From positions 4,216,001 through 4,280,000 of the forward strand of contig NZ_CP108383.1 of assembly GCF_035958815.1 (NCBI RefSeq): a stretch of 64,000 nucleotides of DNA. The letters are read 5' to 3'. Made by a program: the position numbers and the translations under genes. Positions within the stretch are counted from its first letter, which is position 1, and every line of letters begins with the position of its first letter. The notes under the pieces are model-generated. The model saw nothing but the letters and a program-made list of their open reading frames with translations, made no database searches and was not told the origin of the DNA. This document shows positions 43,318 through 57,100 of the stretch, piece after piece. Origin of the DNA: Nocardia sp. NBC_01327 (lineage in GTDB: Bacteria > Actinomycetota > Actinomycetes > Mycobacteriales > Mycobacteriaceae).

Positions 43318-44886
43318 ATGACCGCACCGAGCAGTACCTCCTTTGCGCCCCAGCAGAATTCACCGATCACGCGGCGGCACTGGATACGGGGCGCGGTGGC
43401 GGGCCTGCTCGCCGCGGCACTGGTGCTGGGTGTCGGCCAGCTCGTCGCGGTGTTCATCGATCCGGCGTCCTCGCCCTTCTTCGTCCTCGGCGCGACCATG
43501 GTCGATCACACGCCACATACCCTGAAGGACGCGGCGATTCGCCGTTTCGGCAGCAATGACAAACTGGCGCTGTTCATTTCGATGTCCGCTGTCATGGCGC
43601 TCGGCGCGGCGCTGGCGGGCATGGTCGAGCGCCGCCGCCCGCTGGGCACCGTGCTGTTACTGCTGCTGGGCGGCGTGACGGTGCTCGCCGCGCTGCAGAG
43701 GCCAACGGCGACAGTATGGTTCGTGCTTCCGACCGTGGTGGGCATCGCCGCCGGAATCGTGGCCCTGCGACTGCTGGTGGCAGGCACACCGTCCCTGCGC
43801 ACTCCCGAACCCGCGGATATGACGCGCCGCCGATTCCTGGTGTCCGCGGTGAGCGTCGGCGCGCTCGCCGTGGGCACCGTCGCGGCGGCCCGCTGGCTGG
43901 GCGCACATCTGCGCGATGTTGTCGCGGACCGGGCCCGCTTCCTCCTGCCGAAACCGCTCCGATCCGCACCCGCGGTGCCGCCGGACGCACAGCCCCGGGT
44001 CGCTGGCCTGACCTCGTTCATCACCTCCGAGGATCGGTTCTACCGGGTCGACACCGCCCTGCAGCTGCCCGCGCTCACCAGCGCCGACTGGCGGCTGCGG
44101 ATTCACGGAATGACCGATCGCACCGTGGAATTGGATATCGATGGGCTGCGCCGGCGCACCGCGGTGGAGCGGATCCTCACACTCACCTGCGTATCCAACG
44201 AGGTGGGCGGTGAGCTCGCCGGAACCGCGCGCTGGCTGGGCTATCCGCTCGCCGACCTGCTCGCCGAGGCGGGCGTGCATCCCGACGCCGATATGCTGCT
44301 CTCGCACAGCATCGACGGATTCACCGCCGGCACACCGCTGTCCGCCGTACTCGACGGCCGCGACGCGCTGCTGGCCATCGGCATGAACGGTGTGCCGCTG
44401 CCGATCGCGCACGGATATCCCGCGCGACTGATCGTTCCGGGCCTGTACGGATACGTCTCCGCCACGAAATGGGTAGTGGACCTGGAGGTTACCCGTTTCG
44501 ACCGGGCCAGCGCCTACTGGACCGATCGCGGCTGGGCCGCTCGCGCGCCCATCAAGACCGCCTCCCGCATCGATGTGCCCGCCGCCTTCGCGACCGTCCC
44601 CGCGGGTGTGGTGACCGTCGCGGGTGTGGCCTGGGCGCAGCAGCGCGGTATCGCGGGTATCGAAGTGCAGGTGGATGATCAGCCCTGGCAGCCCGCGACG
44701 CTCGCCGCCGAATACTCCATCGACACCTGGCGGCAGTGGACCTGGCAGTGGACGGCCGGCCCGGGTACCCACACGCTCCGTGTGCGCGCTACCGACCGGA
44801 CCGGGCAGCTGCAGGCCGAACAGCGCACGCCGCCCTTCCCGAGCGGGTCCACCGGCTGGCATAACCGGGTGGTCAGCGTCCGATGA
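43318..44886 (+). CDS. Membrane-anchored molybdopterin-dependent oxidoreductase (sulfite oxidase family)
   Basis: 522 residues. The first ~190 residues hold about five membrane segments with a second RRR-hydrophobic stretch near residue 164 (TRRRFLVSAVSVGALAVG) that resembles a Tat-like motif. The C-terminal domain is the sulfite-oxidase/nitrate-reductase Mo-co fold; the Mo ligand is probably Cys291 in LTLTCVSNEVGG, with LLSHSIDGFTAG, GMNGVPLPIAHGYPARL and VPGLYGYVSATKWV following. The Ig-like dimer domain ends GTHTLRVRATDRTG. The substrate is unknown. It follows the second sigma/anti-sigma pair on the same strand with a 32-nt gap. Confidence 0.87.
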   Translation: MTAPSSTSFAPQQNSPITRRHWIRGAVAGLLAAALVLGVGQLVAVFIDPASSPFFVLGATMVDHTPHTLKDAAIRRFGSNDKLALFISMSAVMALGAALAGMVERRRPLGTVLLLLLGGVTVLAALQRPTATVWFVLPTVVGIAAGIVALRLLVAGTPSLRTPEPADMTRRRFLVSAVSVGALAVGTVAAARWLGAHLRDVVADRARFLLPKPLRSAPAVPPDAQPRVAGLTSFITSEDRFYRVDTALQLPALTSADWRLRIHGMTDRTVELDIDGLRRRTAVERILTLTCVSNEVGGELAGTARWLGYPLADLLAEAGVHPDADMLLSHSIDGFTAGTPLSAVLDGRDALLAIGMNGVPLPIAHGYPARLIVPGLYGYVSATKWVVDLEVTRFDRASAYWTDRGWAARAPIKTASRIDVPAAFATVPAGVVTVAGVAWAQQRGIAGIEVQVDDQPWQPATLAAEYSIDTWRQWTWQWTAGPGTHTLRVRATDRTGQLQAEQRTPPFPSGSTGWHNRVVSVR

Positions 44887-45140
44887 GGGCCGCTCCCTAG
44901 GTATTTCCGTTTTAATCGAGCCGGACCGCCCGTGGCGACCGGCCCGATTCTTGCTGCAGCAGTGAATAAATCGGCCCCATTTGCCCGAATTGACTGTTCC
45001 TATCAACGTATTTCGGGCGAAAACCAATCCGTCCGTCTGGTCTGTGCGATTAACTCTCTGGGAGTTGCAGTGATGTTGCTGTCTTCCCGGTGATTGTTCA
45101 GGATCGTCCAGATTCTTCTATCGGAGATTGGAGTGTTTTG
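44887..45140 (+). promoter_or_regulatory. NRPS upstream region
   Basis: 254 bases, distinctly more AT-rich than the surroundings (GTTTTAATCG, GAATAAATCGG, TATCAACGTATTTCG), consistent with a promoter. I saw no perfect iron box (TTAGGTTAGGCTAACCTAA type). A GGAG lies 7 nt before the ATG at 45141. Confidence 0.5.
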
Positions 45141-48100
45141 ATGACCGCCTTGGCCTCGGAGCCCGCAGGTCGTGACGCATCGGACACGGTATTCTCTTTT
45201 CCCTTGTCAGAGGCACAGATTGGCATATGGAACGCGCAGCACATTGCGCCAGATGAGCCGCTGACGGTCGCGCAGTACGTCGAGATTCATGGTGATTTTG
45301 ATGTGGCGCGCCTCGAACAGGCCGCCCGTTTATGTGCTAGGGATTTGCAGAGCCCTCGGTTGCGTATCGTCGAGGTGGCAGGAAACCCACGTCAGGTGGT
45401 GGGACCGGACGAACCGATCGATATGGCCCGGCACGACTTCCGATCCTGCGACGACCCGCGCGCCGCCGCGATGTCCTGGATGCGCCGCGATTCCGCGATG
45501 TCGATTCCGCTGCTGGACCATCGGCTCTTCGAGTCCGCCGTACTGCGCACCGGTGACGACGAATACCTCTGGTACGCCAAGATGCACCACATCGCCATCG
45601 ACGGCTACGGGGCGATGCTGCTCGTCGCGCGCATTGCCGAGCACTACACCGCGCTCACCGACGGTGCGGCGCCGAGTCAGTCGGCCGCCAAGGATCTGCA
45701 CTCCATCTACGAATCCGAACTCGCGTACCGCGAATCGGCGGCTTTCGCCGAGGACCGCCGCTTCTGGCGCGGCCGGTTGAACGCCATCGGATCGACCTTC
45801 AGCCTGAGCGACCGTTATGGCGCCGCGGGTGCGGAGCGGTGGATCGAAGGCGGCGTGCTGCCTGCGACCTGCCGCACCGAACTCGATGCGGTACGTGAAC
45901 GATTCGGCGCCTCACGCCCCGCTCTGCTGACCGCCGGTGTGGCCGCCTACCTCGCCGCCGTGACCGGCAGGACGCAGGTCACGCTGAGCCTGCCGGTGAC
46001 CGCCCGCACCACCCCCGAGCTGCGTATGTCCTCGGGCTATGTCTCGAATGTGGTTCCGCTGCACGTCGATATCGCCGCGCACACCACGGTCGCGGATCTG
46101 GTCGGCCGGGTCGACCCCAGCATTCGGGACGCACTGCGGCATCAGCGCTACCGGCACGAGGATATGCAGCGCGATCGCGGCGCGGCGGGTGAGCACCGCA
46201 GCTTCTTCGGCCCGGTGGTCAACATCATGCTGTTCCACAACGGTCTTCGTTTCGGCCGGGCGGCCGCGACCATGCATCTGCTGTCGACCGGACCGGTGGA
46301 GGACCTGTCGGTCAATATCTACAACGGCTCCGGCGCGGGTGAGCTGCATGTCGACTTCATCGGCAATCCGGCGCGCTATACCGCCGACGAACTGCGCGCG
46401 CATCATCGCCGCTTCCTGGACTACCTCACCGAATTCCTGAGCACCGCTCCCGAATCCGTGCTCGCCGATCTGGCTGTCATGGGTCCGGCGGAGCAGGAAC
46501 TGGTGCTGCGGGATTGGGCGCGGACCCCCGCGGAATCGCTGCCCTCCGAGGACACGCTGGCCGACCTGTTCGATGCCACGGTCGCCGCGCACGCCGGTGC
46601 GACCGCGGTCACCTGCGACGGGGTGTCGCTCACCTATCGTGAGCTGGACGCTCGTGCCAATCGTCTTGCCCGGGAACTCATCCGGCACGGCGTGGGCCCG
46701 GAGACGCTGGTCGCGGTGGCGCTGCCGCGCTCCCTGGACCTGGTGATCGCCCTGCTCGCGGTGATCAAGGCCGGCGGCGGATACCTCCCGATCGATCCGG
46801 ACTATCCGGCCGATCGCATCGCGTACATGCTCACCGACGCCGGGCCCGCGTGCGCGATCAGTTCCGCGGCGCTGCGTTCGGCGCTGCCGGCCGGACTGCC
46901 GATCATCGCCGTGGAGTCCGTGGACCCCGCCGCCGACGGCAGTCCTGTCGCCGCGGCCGAGCGCCGGGGCACGCTCACGCCGGGCAATGTCGCCTACGTC
47001 ATCTACACCTCCGGATCCACCGGCCGCCCCAAGGGCGTGCAGATCCCGCACGCGAATGTCGCGACCCTGTTCGGAAACACCGACCGCGCCTACGGATTCG
47101 ATCAGAGTGATGTGTGGACGCTGTTCCACTCCTATGCTTTCGACTTCTCGGTATGGGAACTGTGGGGTCCGCTGCTGTACGGCGGCACGCTGGTCGTCGT
47201 CGATTACGAGACCTCGCGGTCGCCCGAACTGTTCCTGGCGCTGCTGCGCCGGGAGCGGGTGACGGTGCTCAACCAGACGCCGTCCGCCTTCTCGCAGCTC
47301 GTCGAGGCCGATCGCGTCGAGGCGGAACGCGATCCGGCCGTGACTCCGCTCGCGCTGCGCTACATCATCTTCGGCGGTGAGGCCCTGGAGCCGCGCCGGC
47401 TGGCGGACTGGTACAGCCGCCATCACGACCACGCACCGCGCCTGGTCAATATGTACGGCATTACCGAGACGACCGTCCATGTCACGCAGCGCGCACTCGA
47501 TCGTGCGGCCGCGGCCTCCGGCGGCGGTGGTATCGGCCGGGCCATTCCGGGTCTGGGAATCTTCCTGCTGGACAGCCGATTGCGACCGGCGCCCATCGGC
47601 GTCGCCGGCGAGATCTATGTCTCCGGCGCCCAGCTCGCGCGCGGTTACCTCGGGCAGCCCGCGCTCTCGGGCGCGCGATTCGTGGCCAACCCGTTCGGCG
47701 AACCCGGCACCCGGCTGTACCGATCGGGCGATCTCGGACGCTGGACTGCCGCTGGTGAATTGGAATACCTGGGCCGCGCCGACGATCAGGTCAAGGTGCG
47801 CGGTTTCCGCATCGAACTCGGCGAGATCGAGGCGGCGCTGCTGGCCCAGGAATTGGTGCGGCAGGCCGCGGTGATCGTGCGGCACGACGATGCGGGTGAT
47901 GCCGGCATCGTCGCGTATGTGGTGACCGAATCGGCTGCCGCACTGGATATTCCGGCGTTGCGCGGCGCGTTGGCCGACCGGCTGCCGGAGTACATGGTGC
48001 CCGCGGCCTACGTGGTCATCGACGCGATTCCCCTGACCGCCAACGGCAAACTGGATCGTCGCGCCCTGCCGGAACCGGTGGTGGTGACCGTGGCCTATCG

Positions 48101-51100
48101 GGCCCCGGGCACCGCGGCGCAGCGAACGGTGGCCGCGGTGCTGGCCGAGGTGCTCGAGGTGGAGCGAATCGGCCTGGACGACGGCTTCTTCGCACTCGGT
48201 GGCAACTCCTTGAACGCGACCCGGGTATCGGCGCGCATCGGCGCGGAACTCGGTGTCGCGGTGCCGGTCCGGCTGGTGCTGGAGGAGACGACGGTCGAGG
48301 GTCTCGCGGCCCGGGTGTCGGCATTGCTGCCCGAGACCGGTCGCGCCGCGCTCGCCGCGCGGGTGCGCCCGGCGCGCATTCCGCTCTCCCCGGCGCAGCA
48401 GCGGTTGTGGTTCATCAACCGCTTCGACCACCGCGCCTACACCTACAACATCCCGTTCGCGGTACGCATGGACGGCGACCTCGATGTCGCTGCCCTGCGC
48501 GGCGCGGTCGCGGATCTGCTTGCCCGCCACGAGCCTTTGCGCACCCTCTTCCCGGACAGCCAGGACGGTCCGCACCAGGTGATCCTGGATGCCGCGGCCG
48601 CCGTTCCGGAGCTGCCGGTGCTCGAAGTGCCCGCGGCCGAGCTAGGGGAGCGTCTGCGAGCCGTCGCCGCCCGTGGCTTCGAACTGACCCGTGAGACCGC
48701 ACTGCGCATGGAGCTGCTGCGCACCGGGGCACGGGAACACGTGCTGGCGGTCGTCATTCACCACATCGCGGCCGACGGCTGGTCGCTCGCACCCCTGTTC
48801 GCCGATCTCTCGGCGGCATACGCGGCCCGCCTGGCCGGGCAGACCCCACAGTGGGCGCCCCTGCCGGTGCAGTACGTGGACTACAGCCTGTGGCAGACCG
48901 AGACCCTCGGCGACGTCGCTGATCCGGCCAGTTCCGCTGCGGCGCAGCTCAATTACTGGCGCACCGAACTGGCGGACCTGCCGGACGAACTCTCGCTGCC
49001 CTACGATCGGCCGCGTCCGGCGGTGCAGTCCTTCCAGGGCGCGAAGGTGAACGTCGCGGTGGATGCGGCCGTGCACGCCGATCTGATGCGGCTGGCCCGC
49101 GAGACCGACGCCACCCTGTTCATGGCGGTGCACTCGGCGTTCGCGGTGCTGCTGGCGCGCCTGTCCGGAGGTCTCGACATCGCCGTGGGCACACCGGTCG
49201 CCGGTCGCGGTGAACAGGAGCTCGACGCGCTCATCGGTATGTTCGTCAATACCGTCGTCTTCCGGGCCCGGCCCGAACTCGGTGAATCCTTCCACGCGCT
49301 GCTCACCCGGCAGCGCGCGATCGATCTGGCTGCCTTCGCGCATGCGCAGCTGCCCTTCGAGCGCCTGGTGGAGGAGCTCAACCCGGTGCGCTCCACCGCC
49401 CGGCATCCGCTGGTGCAGGTCGGCCTCTCGTTCCAGAACCTGGGCCGGATCGCGGTCGAACTGCCCGGCCTGACGGTGTCCGGCACCGAGATCGAAACCG
49501 GTGTGGCACAGTTCGATCTGCAGCTGGTGCTCACCGACCACTACGACAGCACCGGTGCGCCGGCCGGGATCACCGGCCATTTCGTATATGCCACCGACCT
49601 TTTCGACGAGCACACGATCGAGGGCTTCGCCGCGAGATTCGCCCGGATGCTCGGTGATGCCGCGGCCCGCCCGCATCGGGTGATCGGCGATCTCGATCTG
49701 CTGGACGACACCGAGCGCACCCGAATCCTGCACGGCTGGAACGCGACCGCCCAGGCGGTCGATGCCCGTCAGACGCTGGCCTCGCTCTTCGCCGCACAGG
49801 CCGCCCGCACCCCGTCGGCGGTCGCACTCGTGGCCGAGTCGGGGCCGGAGGCCGATCCGCTGACGCTGACCTACCGGGAATTCTCCGAGCGGGTCAATCG
49901 TCTTGCCCGCCATCTGATCTCGCTGGGCGTCGGTCCGGAGGCGCGGGTGGCGCTGGCCGTGCGCCGTTCGGCGGAGCTGCTGGTGGGCATGTACGCGGTC
50001 GCCGTCGCCGGCGGCGCGTACGTGCCGATCGATCCGGATCAACCGGCCGAACGCCTGCACTACATTCTCGATACGGCCGCACCGCAGTGTGTGCTGAGCA
50101 CTCGCGCGGACGCGGCCGGGCTGCCCGAGGTGGGTGTGCCGATCGTCGCGATCGACGCGCTGGATCTGGCCGCGGTGCCGCCGTACCCCGTCCTGGACGG
50201 CGAACGGCGCACTCCGCTGCGCCCGCAGCACACCGCCTATGTCATCTTCACCTCCGGTTCCACCGGCCGTCCCAAGGGCGTCGCGGTGCCGCATCGCGCC
50301 GTGGTGAACCAATTGCTTTGGAAGCAGCGGACTTTCGGTCTCGACGGCGATGACACCGTGCTGTTGAAGACCGCCGCCACCTTCGATCTGTCGGTCTGGG
50401 AGTTCTATTCGGCAGTTCTCGTCGGCGGCCGCACCGTCATCGCGACCCCCGACGGTCATCGCGATCCGTCCTACCTGACCGCGCTGATCGAGGACCGCCG
50501 CGTCTCGGTGCTGCACCTGGTGCCGTCCATGCTCACCGCCCTCATGGCGGGACGCCAGGCGGAGCTGCCCGCTACGGTCCGGCTGGTCCTGGCCATCGGC
50601 GAGGCGCTGCCGGCCGCTACAGCGCAGCGCTTCCGCCGCGCGAATCCGCGCATTCAGCTGTGGAATCTGTACGGCCCCACCGAGGCCGCGGTCTCGGTGA
50701 CCGCGCACCGGGTGGACGCCGCGGACACCGTGACGGTGCCGATCGGCCGCCCGGAATGGAACAGCCGGGTCTACGTACTCGATACCCGGCTGCGGCCGGT
50801 CGCGCCGGGTGTTGTCGGCGATCTGTACCTCGCGGGAATTCAGTTGGCGCACGGCTACGTCAGCCGCGGCGTGCTGACCGCCGAGCGGTTCGTCCCCGAT
50901 CCGTTCGCGGTGGACGCGGGCGAACGCATGTACCGCACAGGTGATCTCGCGTCCTGGAAGACCACCGGTGAGCTGGAGTACCACGGCCGCACCGACTTCC
51001 AGGTGAAGATTCGCGGCTTCCGCGTCGAGCTGGGCGATATCGAGGCCGCGCTGCTCGCCGAGGACGATATCGAGACGGCGGTCGTCGTCGCGCGGGCCGA

Positions 51101-54100
51101 TGCGCAGCGCGGCGATCAACTGGTGGCCTACGTGGTCCCGGCGCCGGGTCGTACCGTCGAACCGGACGTCCTGCGGACTCGCCTGGCCGCCGCCCTGCCC
51201 GCCTATATGGTTCCGGCCGCCCTCATGGTGCTGCCCGAACTGCCGATGACGGCGACCGGCAAGGTGGATCGCCGGGCGCTGCCCGAGCCGGTCTTCGCGG
51301 TAGCCCGCTTCCGCCAACCGGTTTCGCGCGCCGAGCGCGCGGTGGCCGCGGTCTTCGAAGAGGTGCTCGGGGCCGAGCGGGTGGGCCTGGACGACGACTT
51401 CTTCGCCCGGGGCGGTAATTCGCTGCTGGCGACCAAGGTGGCGACGCGGCTCGCGCTGGCATTGAACACCGTGGTCGAGGTGCGGGCGCTGTTCGACGCG
51501 CCGACCGTGGGGACACTGGCGGCGCTGCTGGAGCAGTCCGAAACCTCCGGCGCGCGCCTGCTGCTGACGGCGGGGGAGCGCCCGGAGCGCATCCCCTTGT
51601 CCCTGGCACAGCAGCGTTTGTGGTTCCTCAACCGTTTCGACACCGATTCGGGCGCCTACAACATCGCGGTCGGCCTGCGCCTGTCGGGCCGGCTGGACAC
51701 GGCGGCGCTGCAGCAGGCGCTCTCGGATGTGGTGGCCCGGCACGAGGTGCTGCGGACGGTCTTCCCGGAGGACGCCGACGGTCCGCATCAGGTGGTGCTG
51801 CCGGAACAGAATGTGGTGGTGCCCTTCGCGCACATCATGTCCGGACCGGACACCGCCGATACCGATGCGCTCGAATTCGCCGGCACCGGTTTCGATCTCA
51901 CCGTGCAGCCGCCGATTCGCGCGGGCCTGCTGCGGCTCACCGCCGAGGAGCATGTGCTCGTCGTGGCGATCCATCACATCGCCGCGGACGGCTGGTCCTT
52001 GACGCCGCTCGCCACCGATCTGGTGACGGCATACGAGGCGCGCCGCTCCGGCGGGGCGCCGCAGTGGGCGGCACTGCCGGTGCAGTACGCGGATTTCAGT
52101 GTGTGGCAACGCACTCTGCTGGGCAGTGAGGACGATCCGGAGAGCCCGGCGGCCCGTCAGCTCGGGTACTGGCGCGAACGCCTCGCGGAGCTGCCGGAAT
52201 GCCTCGAGCTGCCGACCGACCGGCCCCGTCCGGTGGTGGCCTCGCACCGCGGCGCCACGGTGCGCACGCATCTGGACGCACACCTGCACACGGCGCTCAC
52301 CGCCGTGGCGCAGCGCTCCGGCGTGAGTGTGTTCATGGTGCTGCACGCCGCGCTGGCGACCGTACTTGCCCGGCTCGCGGCCACCGATGATGTAGCCGTC
52401 GGCACGCCGATCGCGGGCCGGGTGGACCCCCAGCTCGACAGCCTCGTCGGCATGTTCGTCGGCACCCTGGTACTGCGCACCAGTGTCGACACCGGCGCGT
52501 CCTTCGCGGATCTGCTGCGTGCGGTGCGCGATACCGACCTGGATGCCTTCGCACACGCGGAGCTGCCGTTCGAGCGCCTGGTCGAGGTGCTCGAACCGGT
52601 CCGCTCCTCGGCGTATCACCCGCTGTTCCAGGTCATGCTGTCGCTGCACAGCTCTGTGCCCGCGGCGGTCGAGCTGGCCGGACTGCGCTCCACCGCCTCG
52701 GCGCTGGAGACCGGCGCGGCGCGCTGGGACCTGGAATTCACCCTCATCGAACAGCATTCGGCTCAGGGCGCTCCGGCGGGCATCGATCTGGCGCTGACCT
52801 ACGCGACCGATCTGTTCGCGGCGGCCACCGCCCGGCGCTTCACCGAGCAGTTCACCCGGGTACTGGCTGCCGCTGCCGCCGATCCCGCCCTGATCGTCGG
52901 CGAGCTCCCGATGCTGACGGCGGACGAGATCCGCGCTCTGGCACCGGTATCCGGGCCGGACTCGGCGCCCGTGGCGACACTGGCGGAGATCTTCACCGCC
53001 GCGGCCGCCATCGACCCCGCCGCCGTGGCGGTGCGCTGTGGTGATTCCGAGCTGACCTACGCGGAACTCGATCGGCGCTCGAATCGCCTGGCGCGCCTGC
53101 TCATCGGGCACGGTGTGGGGCCGGAATCCATCGTGGCACTGGGCATTCCGCGTTCCGTCGATTCGGTGTGCGCCACCGTGGCGGTCGCCAAGACCGGCGC
53201 GGCCTTCCTGCCCGTCGATCCGGCCTATCCGCTGCAGCGCAAGCAGCACATGCTGGCTGACTCCGGCGCGCGGTTCGGTCTCACGGTCGCCGCACAGCGC
53301 GGCGAACTGCCCTCCGACGGCGTCACCTGGCTGGTACTCGACGATCCGCAGATCACCGCACCGCTGGCGAGCCTGCCGGACACCGCGGTGACCGATGCCG
53401 ATCGCACTGTGCCGCTGCGTTTCTCGCACACCGCCTATCTCATCTACACCTCCGGATCGACCGGCACCCCGAAGGGCGTGACGGTCACCCACACCGGTCT
53501 CGCCAACTTCACGCGCACCATGGCCGAGCGGTTCGGCGTCGTATCCGGTTCCCGGACCCTGCATTTCGCCTCGCCGAGCTTCGACGCCTCGGTGCTGGAA
53601 ATGCTGCTGGCCTGGTCCGCGGGCGCGACCATGGTGGTGGCGCCGCCGCACCTGTACGGCGGCGAGGAATTGGCGGAACTGCTCGAACGTGAGCGCATCA
53701 GCCATGCCTTCCTCACCCCGGTCGCCCTGGCGACCCTGGGTGCGGGCGGGCGAACGCTGCCCGCGCTGCGCGGACTGATCGTCGGCGGCGAGGCCGTCGG
53801 CGCGGAACTGCTCGAGCGCTGGGCAGCGGGCCGCGCGATGTTCAATGCCTACGGTCCCTCCGAGGCGACAGTGGCCGTCGCCATGTCGAATGCCCTTGCG
53901 CCGCAGCAGCAGATCGTGCTGGGCGGTCCCATTCGAGGCGCCGGACTGGCGGTGCTGGATCGCCGGTTGCGCCCGGTCCCGGTCGGCGTCGCGGGTGAGC
54001 TCTACATCGGCGGCCCGGGTCTGGCGCGTGGTTACTTCGCGCAGCCCGGTCTGAGTGCGGCCCGGTTCATTGCCGATCCGTACGGTTCGGCGGGTGAGCG

Positions 54101-57100
54101 GTTGTATCGCACCGGCGATCTGGTGCGCTGGACGACCGAGGGCGAGCTGGTCTTCCTCGGCCGTGGTGACGACCAGGTGAAGGTGCGCGGCTTCCGTATC
54201 GAACTCGGGGAGATCACCGCGGTGGTCGCGGCCCTCGACGGAGTTCGCTTCGCGCACACCGAGGTCCGGCACGATGAGGCCGGGCGCGCACACATCGTGA
54301 GCTATGTCCGCGCCGAGGATGCTCGCGAGCTGGACGCGCAGACGGTGCGAGCCCACGTCGGGGCGAAGCTGCCCGCGCATATGGTGCCCTCGGCGGTGGT
54401 CGCGCTCGATTCGATTCCCTTGTCGCCCAGCGGCAAACTGGACAGGCGTGCCCTGCCCGCACCCGTATGGGATCTCGGCATCGCGGGCCGCGAACCGGCG
54501 ACTCCCGCCGAGGCGCTGGTGGCCGGGGAAATGGCGCGCCTGCTCGGGCGCGAACAGGTCTGCGCCGATCACAGCTTCTTCGATCTGGGCGGCAACTCGC
54601 TCTCGGCCACCGGGCTGGTATCGCGGATCGCCGCCGCGTGCGGACATCGGCTCGCGGTGCGCGAGGTCTTCGAGCACCCGACCCCCGAGGGTCTGGCGCG
54701 GCTGCTGGATCAGGTTGCGGGACAGGAGATCCCGGACCGGCCGCGACTGGGCTCCCTGGCCCGCCCGTCCCGGGTCCCGCTCACCTCGGTGCAGCGGCGA
54801 CTGTGGTTCCTGAACCAGCTCGACACCGACTCCGGCGCCTACAACATTCCGGTGGCGCTGCGACTGCGCGGCACACTGGATGAGGCGGCGCTGCGTGCCG
54901 CACTCGTCGATGTCATTGCGCGGCACGAGATCCTGCGCACCCTGTACCCGCAGGACGGGCAGGGACCGTACCAGGCGATCATTCCCGCCGCCGAGGTGCC
55001 GCTCACCCTGGCACTACTCGAGACCTCCGCGCTGGAGCTCGAACAGCATGTCGAGGTCGCCGCCGAACAGGGTTTCGACCTCACCCGCGAACTCCCGCTG
55101 CGGGTCGAACTGCTGCGCACCGGGAAGACCGAATACGCGCTGGCGATGGTCGTGCACCACATCGCCATGGACGGCTGGTCGCTCGCGCCGCTGGCCTCGG
55201 ACCTCATGACGGCCTATGCCGCCCGCCGGTCCGGACTCGCGCCGGAGTGGATGCCGCTGCCGGTGCAGTACGCGGATTACGCGGTGTGGCACCAGGATCT
55301 GCTCGGTGACGAGGACGATGCCGAGAGTGTGGCCGCTCAGCAGCTGCGGTACTGGCGCACCCGCCTGGCCGCGCTGCCGGACTGCCTCGACCTGCCCGCC
55401 GATCGCCCGCGCCCGGCGGTGGCCACCCATCGCGGCGATTCGGTGCGCACCCGGGTGGACGCCGGCCTGCACGGCCGGCTGACGGAACTGGCGCGCAGCC
55501 GTGACGTCAGTGAATTCATGGTGCTGCACGCCGTACTCGCGGTGCTGCTGGCCCGGCTCGGGGGCACCCCCGATATCTCCGTCGGCACCGCGATCGCGGG
55601 TCGCGGGGAACCCGAACTCGATGCGCTGATCGGTGCGTTCGTCGGCACCCTGGTGCTGCGCACGCCGGTCGACGGCGGCGCCTCCTTCACCGATCTGCTG
55701 CATACGGTGCGGGAAGCGGACCTGGAGGCGTTCGCCCACGCGGATCTGCCGTTCGAGCGGCTGGTCGAGGCGCTGAACCCGGTGCGCTCCACGGCACATC
55801 ACCCGCTGTTCCAGGTGAGCCTGTCGCTGGACAACTTCCAGGCGCCCGCACTGCGGCTGGCCGGTCTGGATATCACTGCCGCGCCGGTCGATTCGATGGT
55901 GGCGAAGTTCGATCTGCAATTCGTCTTCACCGCTGTCCCGGAGGCGGGTGGCGGCACGGGCGGCCTGGACCTGTGCCTGACCTATGCCACCGACCTGTTC
56001 GACCGCGCCACGGCCGTGGACCTGAGCCACCGCTTCGTGCGGGCGCTGACCGCAGCGCTCGCCGATCCCGCTGCGGCGGTGGGTGATCTGGAGCTGCTGG
56101 CTCCGGAGGAAGCGCGGGCGCTCTCACCCGTGCGCGGTCCGGCCGCCGATATCGTGCTCACGCTGCCGGAGCTGTTCGCCTCGGCGGCCGCCGATCCGGA
56201 GCAGGTCGCGCTCGTCGCGGAGCACCGCTCGCTGACCTACGGCGAACTCGACGAGTGGTCGAATCGCCTGGCGCGCACCCTGATCGCACAGGGCGCGGGA
56301 CCGGGCGAGGTCATCGCACTGGGCCTGGCGCGGTCGGTGGAGTCCGTCGTCGCGACGGTTGCCGTCGCCAAGACGGGTGCGGCCTATCTGCCCGTGGACG
56401 TGCGGCATCCGGCCGACCGGATTCGGCATATGCTCACCGACTCCGGGGCGCGCCTGGGCCTGACCACTGCCACGGACCGCGCGCTGCTGCCCGCCGATCT
56501 GACGGTGCAGTGGCTCCAGGTGGACGGTGCGTCCGACGCGGAATCGGCTGCGGCAGTGCTGGATTCCGATCGCATCCGCCCGCTGGCCGTCGACGATATC
56601 GCGTACGTCATCTACACCTCCGGCTCCACCGGCGTGCCCAAGGGCGTCGCGGTACCGCATCGCGGGCTCGCCGCCTTCGCACTGGAGCAGCGCGCCCGCT
56701 ACGGATTGGAATCCACCAGCCGCACACTGCATTTCGCCTCGCCCAGCTTCGACGCCTCGGTGCTCGAACTGCTGCTGGCCTGGTGCACGGGCGCAACCGT
56801 GGTGGTCGCCTCGGCGGAGATCTACGGTGGCGACGAGCTGGCGGCGCTGCTCGAGGGTGCGGGCGTCACCCACGCCTTCATCACCCCGGCCGCGCTGGCG
56901 AGCATCGATATCACCGCCCACCCGCTGCCGGCACTGCGCTGCCTGGTGGTCGGCGGCGAGGCGGTCGGCGCTGATCTGGTCGCCCGCTGGGCGGTCGACC
57001 GGGCCATGTTCAATGCCTACGGTCCGTCGGAAGCGACTGTGGCGCCGGTCATGTCGGACGCGCTCACCGCGGGCCGCCCCGTGGTGCTGGGCCGTGCGAT

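Noticed and set aside
44887-45140. Iron box (IdeR/DmdR) upstream of the NRPS
   Set aside because: I looked for the 19-bp TTAGGTTAGGCTAACCTAA-type palindrome and saw none, so siderophore regulation is not claimed.
45912-48575. 887-residue minus-strand ORF
   Set aside because: Antisense of NRPS modules 1 and 2.
48642-54926. 2094-residue minus-strand ORF opposite the NRPS
   Set aside because: It is the antisense of the C/A domains in a high-GC frame, is full of Arg/Gly/Asp/His low-complexity runs, and matches no family. The plus frame has all NRPS motifs.
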